Positions 38,731 to 51,500 of a stretch of 64,000 bases of DNA are shown piece after piece. Under the pieces are notes generated by a model. That model did no database searches, was not told where the DNA came from, and worked only from the letters and a program-made list of their open reading frames with translations. The position numbers and the translations under genes were made by a program. Source of the stretch: Ascidia mentula (lineage: Eukaryota; Chordata; Ascidiacea; Phlebobranchia; Ascidiidae); contig OX387205.1 in NCBI GenBank assembly GCA_947561715.1, positions 10,235,001 through 10,299,000 of the forward strand, in the 5' to 3' direction. Numbering within the stretch: the first letter of the stretch is position 1; each line of letters starts with the position of its first letter.

Positions 38731-39478
38731 TGCACAATTTTGTGCAATGTCTAGCACCTGGTAGAGAGGGAGAGCATCCTCCCGTTCCCACACCGAAGAT
38801 TCCACTTTTCTCTTATCCAGAAACTCAACACACCCCAATTGTTTATGTACATTTGTCACACGGTGTCGGGCATAAATCCTCACCGAGAACGTCTGACAGG
38901 AAGAGGAGGCCTCGGCGCGCATTGTTCACTTTTGCGGCCTCCCCTGCGCACAGCGGCCGGCAAACTTCAAAGCCTTGCTGCTTCGAGCAAGACGCACTTG
39001 CACTAATATTGTCACAGCAAATAAATCGAATTATGCCCCTGCCTTCAAGAACCTATAGGTATACATGTCGCGCCTATTGCTGCGGTTTATTCAGAATGGT
39101 TTATTTGCACATTTGTGTATGTAACAGCTGTAGTCTGAAGTCCTACTTTCTTTTATCGTCCCGGTTTAGTTCCACAGCGCCAAATGGCAATGGGTTTCAG
39201 CTAATCTATGCTTACCCGACCCCGTAACATGTGGAATGTGTATTTTGGTGTCTTGTCTATATTGCAAAGAAAAACGCTCTGACAGATCTTCAAATAATTC
39301 ACAAAAAGTAAAAAAGATGTTCCTGTAGCAATATTCCGTTAGTTGGTCCTTGTTTTTTTACGATACATTGACTTACGGAAGCCCAAGTATCAAATTGAAT
39401 AAGTTAAGCTTGCCTTAAATGTAGCTATCTGCGTGCTTTCGTACGCTTACCTATTTATAAATGACTTGTATTTTGCAG

Positions 39479-39578
39479 ATTCGGAACCAACGGACATCTT
39501 GGCTCTGGCTGTGAGCGATACGCAAAGCTATACAGACGGCGTGGAACTTGTGAACGTTAATGGAGTCCAAGGTTACAG
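39479..39578 (+). CDS. TSPEAR: TSPEAR-like exon a (start of TSPN domain)
   Basis: The exon is bounded by TTTTGCAG and GTAGGT. It begins with two bases that complete a split codon and ends with AG of a split Arg codon. It encodes SEPTDILALAVSD, then GVELVNVNGVQGYR, matching the DILAEVV...VQVHGARG region of human TSPEAR. It has the same 100 bp length and phases as the minus-strand paralogue exon at 8001-8100. Confidence 0.92.
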
Positions 39579-42500
39579 GTAGGTACTTGTGGCTTTTAAA
39601 TTTTAGGTGTTTTGTTCAAAACCACACCTATTAAACTATCGTGGGCCCCTTCAAAAAAAAATTGATATTTTTTATTAAAAAAAGGCAAACAAATAATAAC
39701 CACACACACAAAATAATGCACTGAGCCTCAAATTTTCCAGTTTCCGTGACATCCACTTGTTGACCGGCTGTCGAGAACAGATTCGCTAAAGGATTTCAAC
39801 CGCTAATTAGAGGCGTATTATACGACACGACCGGGGATGGGGTTTCCTCATTTACACTGAGATAAATGGGAGCTTCCCTATCGTTACTGACCGTTTAAAG
39901 CCACAGTCGCTACGTTTCTTGTTCCCTGCTCCAATTACGCGGGGTCAAAGTTCACCAGTGCTGGCTGTAAACTCGAGCGTAACCGCCACGATTTGTGACG
40001 TAGGAAGGTGTTGACGCTGTATCGAAAAACACTGGCGTAAATGTTAATTGTAGCTTTTGGGTGGAAAGAGCTGTTGGTTAATTACATACCTGTTACTTCG
40101 TAAATTTGACTGTTCCGACAACTTACTTTTAGTGGTTTTGTTTCGTTCACTTAGATTTGGACCCAGCGCTTTGTTGGCAGGAGTTGACAGCGAAGACATT
40201 TTCGTGCATTGTGATCGTTTTCCTGGAGAATTTTCGGTTCTTGTGAATTTCAACCACAAAATGCTTTCTTCCAGCAACGAGTTTCTTATGACTCTACTTG
40301 CTCAGGTAAAGATATTTCTAACAAAACTTTTTATATCACCCAACATTTTATGTGTGGAGAACATTTCGTACGTTCATGGAATTTTCCTGCAATTTCGTGA
40401 AGGTATTGCGACAAAACACTATTGATCCCAAAGTCTCACTTCAACATATATTTACATCATCCCTGCAATTCAACAACAGCAAATTTGTTTATATTTGCCC
40501 ACAGGACCGTAGGACAATTCTCGTAGCGCTGCGCATGCGTTCCAGGCGCCTGTACTTCGACTACATGTCCCGCGACGAGGTTCGATCCGTTCACCTTCGG
40601 GACGACCGCTTCACAGACGGCAACTGGCATACGTTGGTGGTGACTGTGAGTCGAAGGATGGTCAAGTTTACCGTAGACTGCACGGAGCCTGTTGAAAGGT
40701 GTGTTAAGGATTTTGGCATCGAATTATAATTTTGCGATATGTGGTAAAGGCAGGAAGTTGGTTTTTGATATTGGTTATTTACTGTACTTACAGGACTGTT
40801 TTTTTTTGCAAATAAGGAACAGCAAATCACTAATTAATCTGTTTAAATTTAAAATTAAACGCGTCGTGTGCTCTCAGTACAGCATCATGTACGAAAGAGA
40901 GAAATTGACGTATGTGTGTTTTAAACAAAGCAAAATGTTCAAATACTAAAATGATACCAGTCACGTTTACGATGCATAATTTTTGCTTTTCCTCCTAAAC
41001 TGAACAATATTTACCTGAAAAGACTTGCTTTTCGCCCTCTGGGACACAAATGACGTAATCCTCAATTACCCCCCTCTCTCTTCGAAATCCCGGGAGGAAT
41101 TTTGGAAATGGCCGCATACAGGCGCCGTATGTTGACGCAACGAATCAACGCGAGGGTGGCAATTTTGTTAGGATTCCATCTCAAGCGTCCAACAATGCAA
41201 CACTTGCCGCGGATAATCGCCCAGAATGAAACTTTCGTCAGCTCGCGACGTGACCACTTTGCGGTTATAAAAGCCAGGTCGCTTTTTGATTGTTACGTCA
41301 CTGTGGACGGAAGGGCTTACGCCGGTTCGGTACCGATTGTCGAGCCTTATTACTTGGCACGCGTCGAAATATCGACACCTGGATATTTGCGCGGGCGTGT
41401 GCGATTATAATAAAAAAACGTTTTCATAAGTCTGCAAATAGTTTGTCTGATTCATGAAAAAAACTATTTATGAAGAAAGATTCTTTTCTAGTTTTGAACT
41501 AAATGATATCCTTTGTACGTTCAGCAAAACAATTACTTACAATATGCTTATCAACGTAATATGTATTTAACTGATTCGAAAAGCGCTTCCTTTAATGTAC
41601 GTCAAATCCTCCAGAAACAACAACAAAACAAACGCTTTTCTGTTGCGAAATCCTATTCTCCGCACGACGACTAGTGCAGAAATGAAATATTCTTTTCTGA
41701 AAACCAAAGTCGTTTGCAAGTCCCCTTTTGGTTCGTACCACCAGCCGCGTTTTAACCTCTACTCAAATCGGGAGGCATTTTGGTTGCGGAAACCCAAACA
41801 CCATACGCTGGATTACAACTGACAACATTACACACGTATGGTTAGAGCGAGCCTTGCAAACGGCCCAATGTGCATACCATAGGCGCCCCATTGGGGCCTT
41901 AGATTGATGGCGGAGTTGATTGAAAGCGCCCCGTGTGTTGTTGTTGCCCGAGAGCCTAGTTTTAAGGACCGCCTGCACTCAAGCGATAGACGTTGATTGT
42001 TAGTAGCTCTGTGGGCCCATTCAGCGCTCGGCCCGCCCGCGAAACCCTAATAAGCCCCGGGTAAAACCTTAATTCGCCGCAAGGTACGCGCCGCTGCTCG
42101 TTGAACTTGTGCCAGCGCTCGACTGGGGGCTCTTTCCGCTCCTCAGAACCCCAACGCGCTGTGACATAGGCCTTTGCATCATTCGATCCCCTGCGTAGTG
42201 ATAGCTCCCTTGTAAGCCGATTTGACGTACACACGTGTGCGAGAGAGTGTGTGCACATTCTGGGCGCTGAAGTTTGGCCGTTTATGCGGATGCGGGTTCG
42301 GGTTTTTGGGGTGTTCTTGTGTTGCCCCAGCTTTAAAAGCGAAGTTTGGATGTTATGAAAAATTGTTTCTGGCTGTTGTGCGGGATTTCTTCTGTTCAAG
42401 CCATATTCAGTTCGTGTTCTCTATTATTTGTTTTGACAGGACAGGTAAAAACGGATCGTTGTGATTATTTAATAGCAATATACTTGACTGTTAATTTTTT

Positions 42501-45500
42501 TAAACTATGCATAGAAACGTAAGCATGTACTGTATTTAAAAAATTTCGAAACAAAACCAAAGTTGAGGTTCACAATTTCCAGTTGGTGTGTTGTGCTGGA
42601 AAATTAACATTTGAATCTAAAGTGGAACGTGACATCTTGTGTGTTGAAACTCCAAAGTGTTGAGTAATTGCGCTATCAAAGTAGTCCAATGACGTACACG
42701 GGACACCGGTGCTTTCGAGCAACAAACTCAATGCGTGGAATTCGGCCACCTTGACTCGCACCTTTACAAAGTTGACTTATTTTTTCGTTCATGTCCACAC
42801 CGATATTACTTCGGTTCCAAAGGTCCCCTTAACGTGAGATTTATTTGCTTGTCAAAACGACAGCTGTTGCCGCGTCCTAAAGGTGCCCATTTTTACCCCA
42901 CACATTCAGCAGCACGCACCGCGCAAGCCGCGAAGGTGTAATCTCCCAAGTAACAAGCTCGGCGGCGCTTCTAAAGTACGGCGAGGAAAAACCTGTGCCC
43001 GGACCGAGCGAAAGTCAAATTGCCGGCTCCACTTGCCTCAATACAAAACACTGTGACCTCAAATTTCCGCCCTCAAATGCTTGGCAACCTGGAGTTGTTT
43101 TAAGCAACTGCCACCTGCCGTTCGCGGTTCTAAAGGTGGTGCCGTCACCGGTGTGTAGAGGAAGTGTCACCCTTCATGTGGTAGATTTTTGAGTAAAAAT
43201 GAGGAAGTTGGGGTTTGGGGTGCGGCCACGGTAGAATGCGTGTATATATGTGTTTGACTATGGCCTAAAGTATTTGGGTAGTGTTGAACGACATCGTTAC
43301 GCTTAATGACAATTTGGTTGAGGTAATGCTTTTTAATTGTCCTTTGATTTTTCTATATCGATCTTTAATCTTGGTTGGTTGGTTCAAAAAACCGAACGGT
43401 CTTTTTGAAACCAATCATATTTTTGAACTTGCCTCATCCAATCAAAAGAAGAGGAACTTCGCTTCTACTTTTCCATAAAAGTGGTTTCCTAGCAAATGCT
43501 CCTGTGGCATACTTTTGTAATCATCACAAATTCAGCACAAAAGCTGCCTTTGCGATGCAGAAAATGTCTGACTCGTGGGAACCTGACATATTACGATGGA
43601 TAATTAAAATTGGCGGCGCGGACGTAAACCCTGCTGTCCCTTCAACTCAACACACCCAATGCTTGTTGATGTTTTGCCACCTGGGTGAGCGCGCGTCCGC
43701 TGCAATGGTCTCAGTTTCGAAACGCCGAAATCGGCATGTCATTGCCACTCTGGAGACGTTGTTTTGGACCGGGCAGTTACCGCTGTGACAAAACAATCAC
43801 CCGAGAGACGCGCGGTTCTTGTTTGTGTCAGAAACGCTGCGTGGCGACGGTTAGATCGAGTCGTGCCCTCGTGGTTCCGCCCCTGAAATTGAAAGTAAAC
43901 TCTTTTGCCTTTGGAGTAATCCACGGTGTTTCGGCGAGGCGCGATTCCTGCGTTGAAATGGGAAATTGCAACAAACTTTAGTCGGTTCGAATTCGCTTGC
44001 CCAGCACGCATTTCTGATTAAAACGCCCCAAATAGCAGCACGACCTAAACATAGAGGCCATTGCCGTCGTGTCGCCGGTTTCCTATCCTAAAGGTCACCC
44101 TCTTGCGTTTATTTCAGTCTGGGTTGTGTGAATTTGTATTCTTTCTACGAAATGGTGACATGTAAGTAATGAACTGATAAGTTTGGAACTACCGGTGACC
44201 GAAATACTACTACCGGATTACGCGTGTAGACGTTGCAGGTTTACTACTTTAAGAAAGTGTGTATGTCAAAAAACTCCCACAATGTGCAAAAATTGAAGGT
44301 ATTTGGCGAAAAAATTAATTTTTATTTGGGTATGATTTTCGGCTTCGAGTTAGTTTCGAAACTTTTAATGCAAGTTTGCGAATTTTTGCAACATTTCCAC
44401 TTTCTGAAAAAATTTTGCAACATTTCCACATTTTTAAAGACAATTCGATGAACGCATCTCCAGTGCGCAACTTGTACCACACAGATGTATGTAAACAAGA
44501 AAGTATTACTAAAAACCCATCTCATAAAATAACTTGATACATTTGATGGATGTTTAAATCTTACCAGTCTCTAATCTCTGAGTATTAAAGCACTATTTTA
44601 GTTAACCGGGAAGACGAAATCCCTATAAAATTCCAAGATTCGAGAGAAGGAGACATATGGGTTGGTGGGAAAAAGGCACGTCCGGTCGTCATGGAAAAGT
44701 TAGCCTGGAACCCAAAACATGACGGTGCAGGAAGGTGCGGCCGCAAACATTCATACGACTTACGAAATGAAATCGAAAACTGAGGCTGGCCTTCGCAGGT
44801 CGTACAGGCACGGCGCGGTTGTTAGTGTTTGGTAAAATTACACTGCACCGTCGGAGCGGCAATTGAACGCCCAGACTCGCAGACAAGATCTGTTATTGTT
44901 TATTCGGCGATCCTGACTAATTTTCGCTTTTTTAGGTGTGAGGAACTTGTTACCTGTGTGACATTGCCACTTGACTTTTTCGGGTTGGGAGGGATAATCT
45001 TTCTCGTTTACGCTGCACCCGTTTTGCAAAGCCAAGCCACAAGAAGAACTAGTGACACGTCTCTTTTGCCACCCAAGTTTAAACCTGTCCACACTCTGTT
45101 GTTTCTTTCAGTATGATATGACAGATGAGTTAGTTGACTCCCATATGGCAAGATGTATGGGGAGATGAATGCCAAAGATATTGCCAGAATTTCACGGCGT
45201 TTATTGATTTCAAACTAGCCACGATAGAATTGCATTTAATGCAAATAAGAACGGCATTTTACATCACCACCCAGTAATTGCTGTTTATTATAATAAATAT
45301 TTTGTAATATATTGCCCCACCATGAGCACAAGGTGCCGATTCATCTTTCTCAACCGTTGGGCAGGATGCGGCAGGATTATGGCGTCCATCTTCGCCGGGT
45401 TTTGGCGTGTCAAAACTATGAGAATTGTTGCGTGGCCAGCAGGCACATTACGACTGAAAAACATTCTTTGTATTTCAACGTGATGGCTGGTCTACGTACG

Positions 45501-48500
45501 TCAATTGAAAAGTAACAACGAAATTTTTTATCTCTCTGAAGACTTAACTTTTCGTACTTGGAAAACTTTTTTTTTATCACGTTTTCACATGGCTACAAGA
45601 TTCTTTCAAGAAAGCCACTGTGTAAATTGGTTGAAGTGGAAACTACGTAAATTTGTTAAATTCGCTTCTCGCCATTAACACAGGCATTACTTTGTCATAC
45701 TTTACGGCAAATGGAAACTGCTTCCCATGTTTAAATATGAAATTTGTTTAACATGAAATGTGTGTCTATAGCAATACCATGTTAAGCACGGGTCAAGAAT
45801 TCTTGCAAATAAACGAACAAAGTTCCGTTTGAATAAATGCAACCCATGGTTTCCTCCAACCACGATTTCCTCTGCGACATCGTTGTCTCGCAACGGAAAT
45901 CGTAAGAAATGTTCTTGCTATCCGGATCCGTCTACCAACCAGATACCATGCATTCTGACTGGCGAGTGACGGCCCGGGCCCCCGGGGGCGGCCCACTTGC
46001 GACCAGGCGCGTCATCAAAGGTGCCGCCGACGCCGGGTACCAAGCAACGTACGTTGGAGACCCCATTTACCAATACGGCGTTCCGCTTTGCGTTGAAGTC
46101 TTCATTATGTCGGCTACAATGACGCTCATTAAATATTGACTACCGGGTTCGCCGATTTGGAAAGGGACGGCACATAAATAGGAAACGAGGATTTGCTTTG
46201 ATCTCTCCGTTTCCCCAACTCTGTTTATCTTCGGTCCCTGTGAATCCCTTATTAGTCGGTCTTTAAAAAAGCGAGCCGTCCCTTAGGTATTTGTTTGGTT
46301 TTAAAGTTCCAAACTGCTCATTGGATCATTGATTCGAGGAATTCTGTAAAATAGTATTTTTTCTTCGTGTTTGGAAGATGATGTACTTGCCTTCGACTTA
46401 TGAGGTACACAATTTTCAGTTAAATAAATTAAAGTCTTGTCCTATTACTCCTACTTCAGTGCATTTCAAATTCATTTTATGTTACATACTGAAATTAGGG
46501 AGGAATTGCCAATGTAATTAGTATGGAAAACGAAGGATGTTTAAAATGACAAAAAAAAACTACTCATGAAAACAAGCTCCTGTTGCACCACAACTGCAAA
46601 TAAACTGGTGCATAAAATCCAGGCGTAACTACGAAGACATCCGTTACAGTGGATTCGTGCGTCGCGACATAGTAAAATGGTCGCTCATTCGCTCATAACC
46701 TCCTGCAAAAAGCTTCTAGTCATTATATATCGCTCCACGGGGGCACCATAATTTTTAACGGGACTTTTTACGCAGCTTGCGATTAATTTCCGAAGTTTGC
46801 GCTTCGTCTGGAAATTTCTACTGTTCGAGATTTTTAACAACGCTTGGTTGGGATATTATATGAGCACCTTTTTACAATCCTGCCTTTGAAGAGTTTTTTT
46901 GGCATTCTTCTCATGATTTCAATGTGTTCAAACTTATTTTTCAATAAAAACGTCTGTGTAAAGGTGTCTGCATGTCCGAGTGCTTTTGAATGAGCAAACA
47001 TAACGTTTACTGTTGATAAGGATAAGACAAATCACTTTTACAGTTATTTAACTAGTCACAAACATTTATCGGGACGCCGTTGCTTTTTCTAGGAAAGGTC
47101 ACAAACGGGGCATTTGGGGGCACTTGCTCTTAGCACTGATGCCAGACGGCTCAAGAGCAAGTGTACGTGTTTGACCTTTAACATGCCACAGGCCATGGAA
47201 CTGGAAAAACTCTTTACAGCTAATAATGATCACGTGGTCGAGAAGTCCGGTCACCTGACAATTAAGCTTTTATCATTCAACTGTTGTCAGATTTAAATGT
47301 ATCGACCTTTTCACGCTCATTTCATCATTGCCAAATCACACTCCTTCAGAAGATCACTCGTGCGGACATAACCCTTGCTAATACAATTTACATTCTTTCC
47401 CACAATTACGCAGTGCATACGTAGCAACTAGGGGCCCGTAATTAACCCCTGTCCTTTCGGGAGCTGCTGGCCTCCAATACAAACTCCAAACAGATGTTAT
47501 CAGAGTAACTTTTTTACGGATACAAAACTTGATGCGGTTAAGAGCTTGTTTCGACTTTTATCTGGTAATTCGTAACCACGAAGACTATGATTGTTTTTGG
47601 TATAATAATGCACTTTCTATGGCTTTTTTGGGGGAAGCCTTTCATAATATACAAGGTATCTCGACCGTCTTTGCAACGATCATTGTTGAAATTGGTGTGA
47701 AGTGCTGAATGTGAAAACAGAAGAATTTTAATGGGGTTCTGTTGTCTAAGAAATCTTGTTTCTAATGTGCTTTAAAGGGGCGTTCGAATTTCTGAAAAGA
47801 AAATACTCTTTCACAACTTTTAAATGATTTGGTTACGATGATGCCGAGAAGGGTAAATCGCGACAAAGTTTCTTGTAATAGGGTTTGTATTTGAGCCAGT
47901 GAATTTCCACGAAACAACTGATTCGTGAACAAGTAATTTGTATTTTGTGTGAAGTGTTTGCGTAACAGGTTGTTATTCAGAAACCTATCAGGCGGTACCC
48001 AGTGGTCGACGTATTAGACTCCGCCGAAAATGCAAGCTTCCGATCAAAAACGTCGTTAATCACATGTTGTTGTTAAACAAACACTTGACCCAGTTCGATC
48101 TAAAGTATCTCATAACGGCGCCAAAGCTCGATTGGTATCCGTGTGACCTTTGCATACGAAAATAAAAATCAACCCCGGCCTTCGGAAAAGCGTAAGTGGC
48201 AGCCGAGCATTGTTACCTCACAAATGGCCGAAGCGAAATCGCCTGAACTGAGTCGCGGGCAACTGGCCGGGGATAGGTTTTTTTTGCCTAGTGTGTCCGG
48301 AATGTGTGTGAAACGACCCGGCGAACGGGGAATTTGAGATTGTCCATCCCTGCGAAGCCCATCAGATTGAAAGACAAGCGCCCCGCTCCTTTGAAGAGCT
48401 TGTTGTTTATGTTACCCAACTCTGTGTTGTTCTTCAGCGGCGCACGCCTGATCGGTCAGTTGAAGGCTGATTGCGTTTTTCCTGGCCGTTATTATGTTGT

Positions 48501-51500
48501 ATCCTTGCTTCATTGAGGCTTAAACTCTTGTCTTCCCTTTTTCGATGATTTCGGGTCCAAATTAAACGACAACGAAGGTACTGGCGTATTTGTATGTGAA
48601 ACCGAAGTTCCTACAAACCAATCATAAGCCATTGTTCAAATTGGCAGAAAGAATTAGGTGGTCCTGTGTTGATATCACCAAAGGGAAATTTTGTGAAATC
48701 AAACCATCCTGCTGGTAAATCTCGATCAGAATCCTGTGGGTAAACATGGCACCTGGTTAAACCACTTTTGTCCATACAACCGATCACTCGGCTGACAAGA
48801 CCTCACAAACCTCTGCCGCAATCCCAAATGGAAACGCCCCGTTTCCTTTGCTGTGGTTTCTACTGGATCCACAAGCAATAAGATTCTGTCATCGATGAGA
48901 CAAATTCATTGTCAGAGGGCGCCGTGGTTCATAACAGGTGCAGACACCCCGTCGGCAAACTCCTTCCAACACTCGTCCAAGTCGCATTGGATCCATCGTC
49001 ACTAACTTGCCTATCCGCATACCTGGAAAGATCGAAATAGGCCGAGGCGAGACTGCAAATGGTAATGAAGCGGCGAAGGACAGATGGCAGCGGCGTTCTT
49101 GAGCAAATAGCCATTGCAGGCAATCCATCTTTGCCGATTATCTATGCGCCGCATCGACTCAAGCGGGAAAGCATTTGCGCTTTAAGACTAAGACTCGATG
49201 ATGTGAGACCGTTATTGCTCTGCTCGCGGTGCAGGTGTGCTAGCTTCAACTCGTGACTGTGCGTTACGATGTTTGGGTTGCAATAAGCGCCTCTGTTTGA
49301 GGGTTAGTGTACATGCAAACGTTATAATACCTGGCCTTTTATATGGCCCCTAAATAAAGTCCGTATCATTTAATCCTCAAAAATCCTTCAATCTGTTATA
49401 TTAATAAGGAGGTGATGTCGGCACATGTCAGATATAAATCCGGGCTCTCTGTTGCCTCCAGTGGGCTTATGCAGATTGCGTGTTCGGAAAACAATAAAGG
49501 TTTTGTTCCGAAAAATTACACGACCACAAAACGGACGCAAGCTCCACGTAACCCTTCTACCATCAATTACAAGCGCCGCAAACATCCTTTAGTTTTATCA
49601 CTTCTCGCAACATTGAAACGTCAACGACACGTGACCGATAGGCAGTAATCCGTGGGATGCGCCTGCGTCATGATGTAGTCCTGGGTCATCGCAATCTTGC
49701 ACTGCGGCAGGAAATCAAACTTAATGATTTTTCGCCAACACAAATTGCTCGGTAACTGGAGCAAGACAAATAGGCGACCCTTGACCCCTAATCGCTGACC
49801 ATGAGCTATCACGTCCGCTATGATATATGCAAATGGTTGTGAACTTCAAAGTTGGCGTTTTCAATGGCGTCGTGTTTGGGCATAGATTACGTGCCCTTTC
49901 TTGTTTTGAATCCTATCTTCTGTTGTCCCTTGATCAAAGCATTTTTACCTGCGGTATATGGCGCCCAAAGGTATAGGTTGGAAAACTGGTGGAAATACGC
50001 GGCCGAAACGTGATATCCAGTATCACATGGGCGATGTTGTTTATTTTTTTTTATCTTTTATTTGCACCAGAGTGAAGACCATTTACGAAACAGATAGCAC
50101 AGCTCAAGTACTTTGCACACTTACATTTTGTTTCCGCTTCCAGAGAACTCACCACACCATTTCCAAAGCGATTGAATATTCGAAACACGCGGATCTACGT
50201 TGCGAGTCGACGAAAAAAGAAAAAACAGTTCACGGTAAGGGGAAAAATATTTCCTACACTTCACCTAACAAATAAATTGTGCATAACGATACACAAATCG
50301 TGTTCCGAATTGTCAAATCAATGTTCTATCGAAAACAATGCTTTTTATATGCTTTTTGCAGCGACTTTGTATGATTGCTGTTAAGGGACAACAAACCGTG
50401 TAACCTGGGGATATCGATGAGAATGCGATGTAGTGAACCACGATTTGTAACACTGTAGTAATTAGTTGAGAGTTTCAACTTTAGCGGCGCCACTCAACGA
50501 GTAAGCTCTCTGGCGGAGAAGGCAGCGGAGATTCCAATTCATACATTAGCATTATTTAAGTCCATAATTTGCGAGTGCAAAATGTGCTTTCAATTGCACG
50601 TGTTGAGGCACATATTAGCCTGCTATGGTGTGGGAGAACATTGTGCAGGACAAGCGGGCGTGTCGATATTGTCGGCAACTTCCAACGAAACAATCGGGGC
50701 ATTTCCTTGTAATAAAAGCGTTTTTCCGTCTTGCCTAATGCGTGATAATTGACGTACTAAAAAGACACATAACGCGTCAATTTGACTTTAAAACACCAGT
50801 TTAAAGACCTTTTCAAATGTCCCATTCTGTCGATTACGCTGCAGAGCCTCCTACGTGGCGATTATGACGCCCGCAACCACTTTGTACAAACTCACGTTGT
50901 AAGTACTTCTTGTGATCGCCGGATCGCCGGATTTTGTGAAATATGTTTACACATATAAATACATACGTGGATAAACGAAGAGAATGTTAATTCTGGTCAT
51001 GACAAAGCTCCATGCATTCGAATTAACAACACGTGTCCCAAGAGTTTGCAATGTTAATGTTAAAAATTGTGTACGAAAGTTTTTAGAATAGCAGTAGATC
51101 TTCGTGCAAAATTTTTGTGTCAAGCACAAACACGCATAATTTTATATCAAAGAAAGTTTGATGATGGTATCGTGAATAAGTCCATTTTGAAAATTTATCA
51201 ATTAATTTTTGAACAAAAACTGCTTCGCACATTCCAATAAACATGAAATAAAACCATGAAGGTTGTCGAGTCAGGCGCCAAGGTAGAGGTGATTTCCTCA
51301 CGGAAAATTACGACCTGGCGTGATTAACACTACTTTGCTAGAGCAAACAGAACGTTTACTTCGAACCAAATCAACAAACTTTCAACAGATTGCCTAATAG
51401 TGATGGTTTGTTTCTAAGTTCGTCGTGATCAGTTTGTGCGGTTGCCATTTACGAATCATTATCTGTTGCGGAACTCATATTCTACCTTCCCTTAGTTTGT

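Noticed and set aside
38472-39227. 251-codon plus-strand ORF
   Set aside because: It runs straight through the hammerhead ribozyme and its hairpin, has no recognisable domain, and ends shortly before the TSPEAR-like exon a without a compatible donor.
47093-47162. Exon-like segment with acceptor TTTTTCTAG and donor GTACGT, encoding KRGIWGHLLLALMPDGSRAS, at first taken as the next TSPEAR-like exon
   Set aside because: The exons at 50144 and 51544 match human TSPEAR far better over the same region and join in the correct phase, leaving no place for this one.
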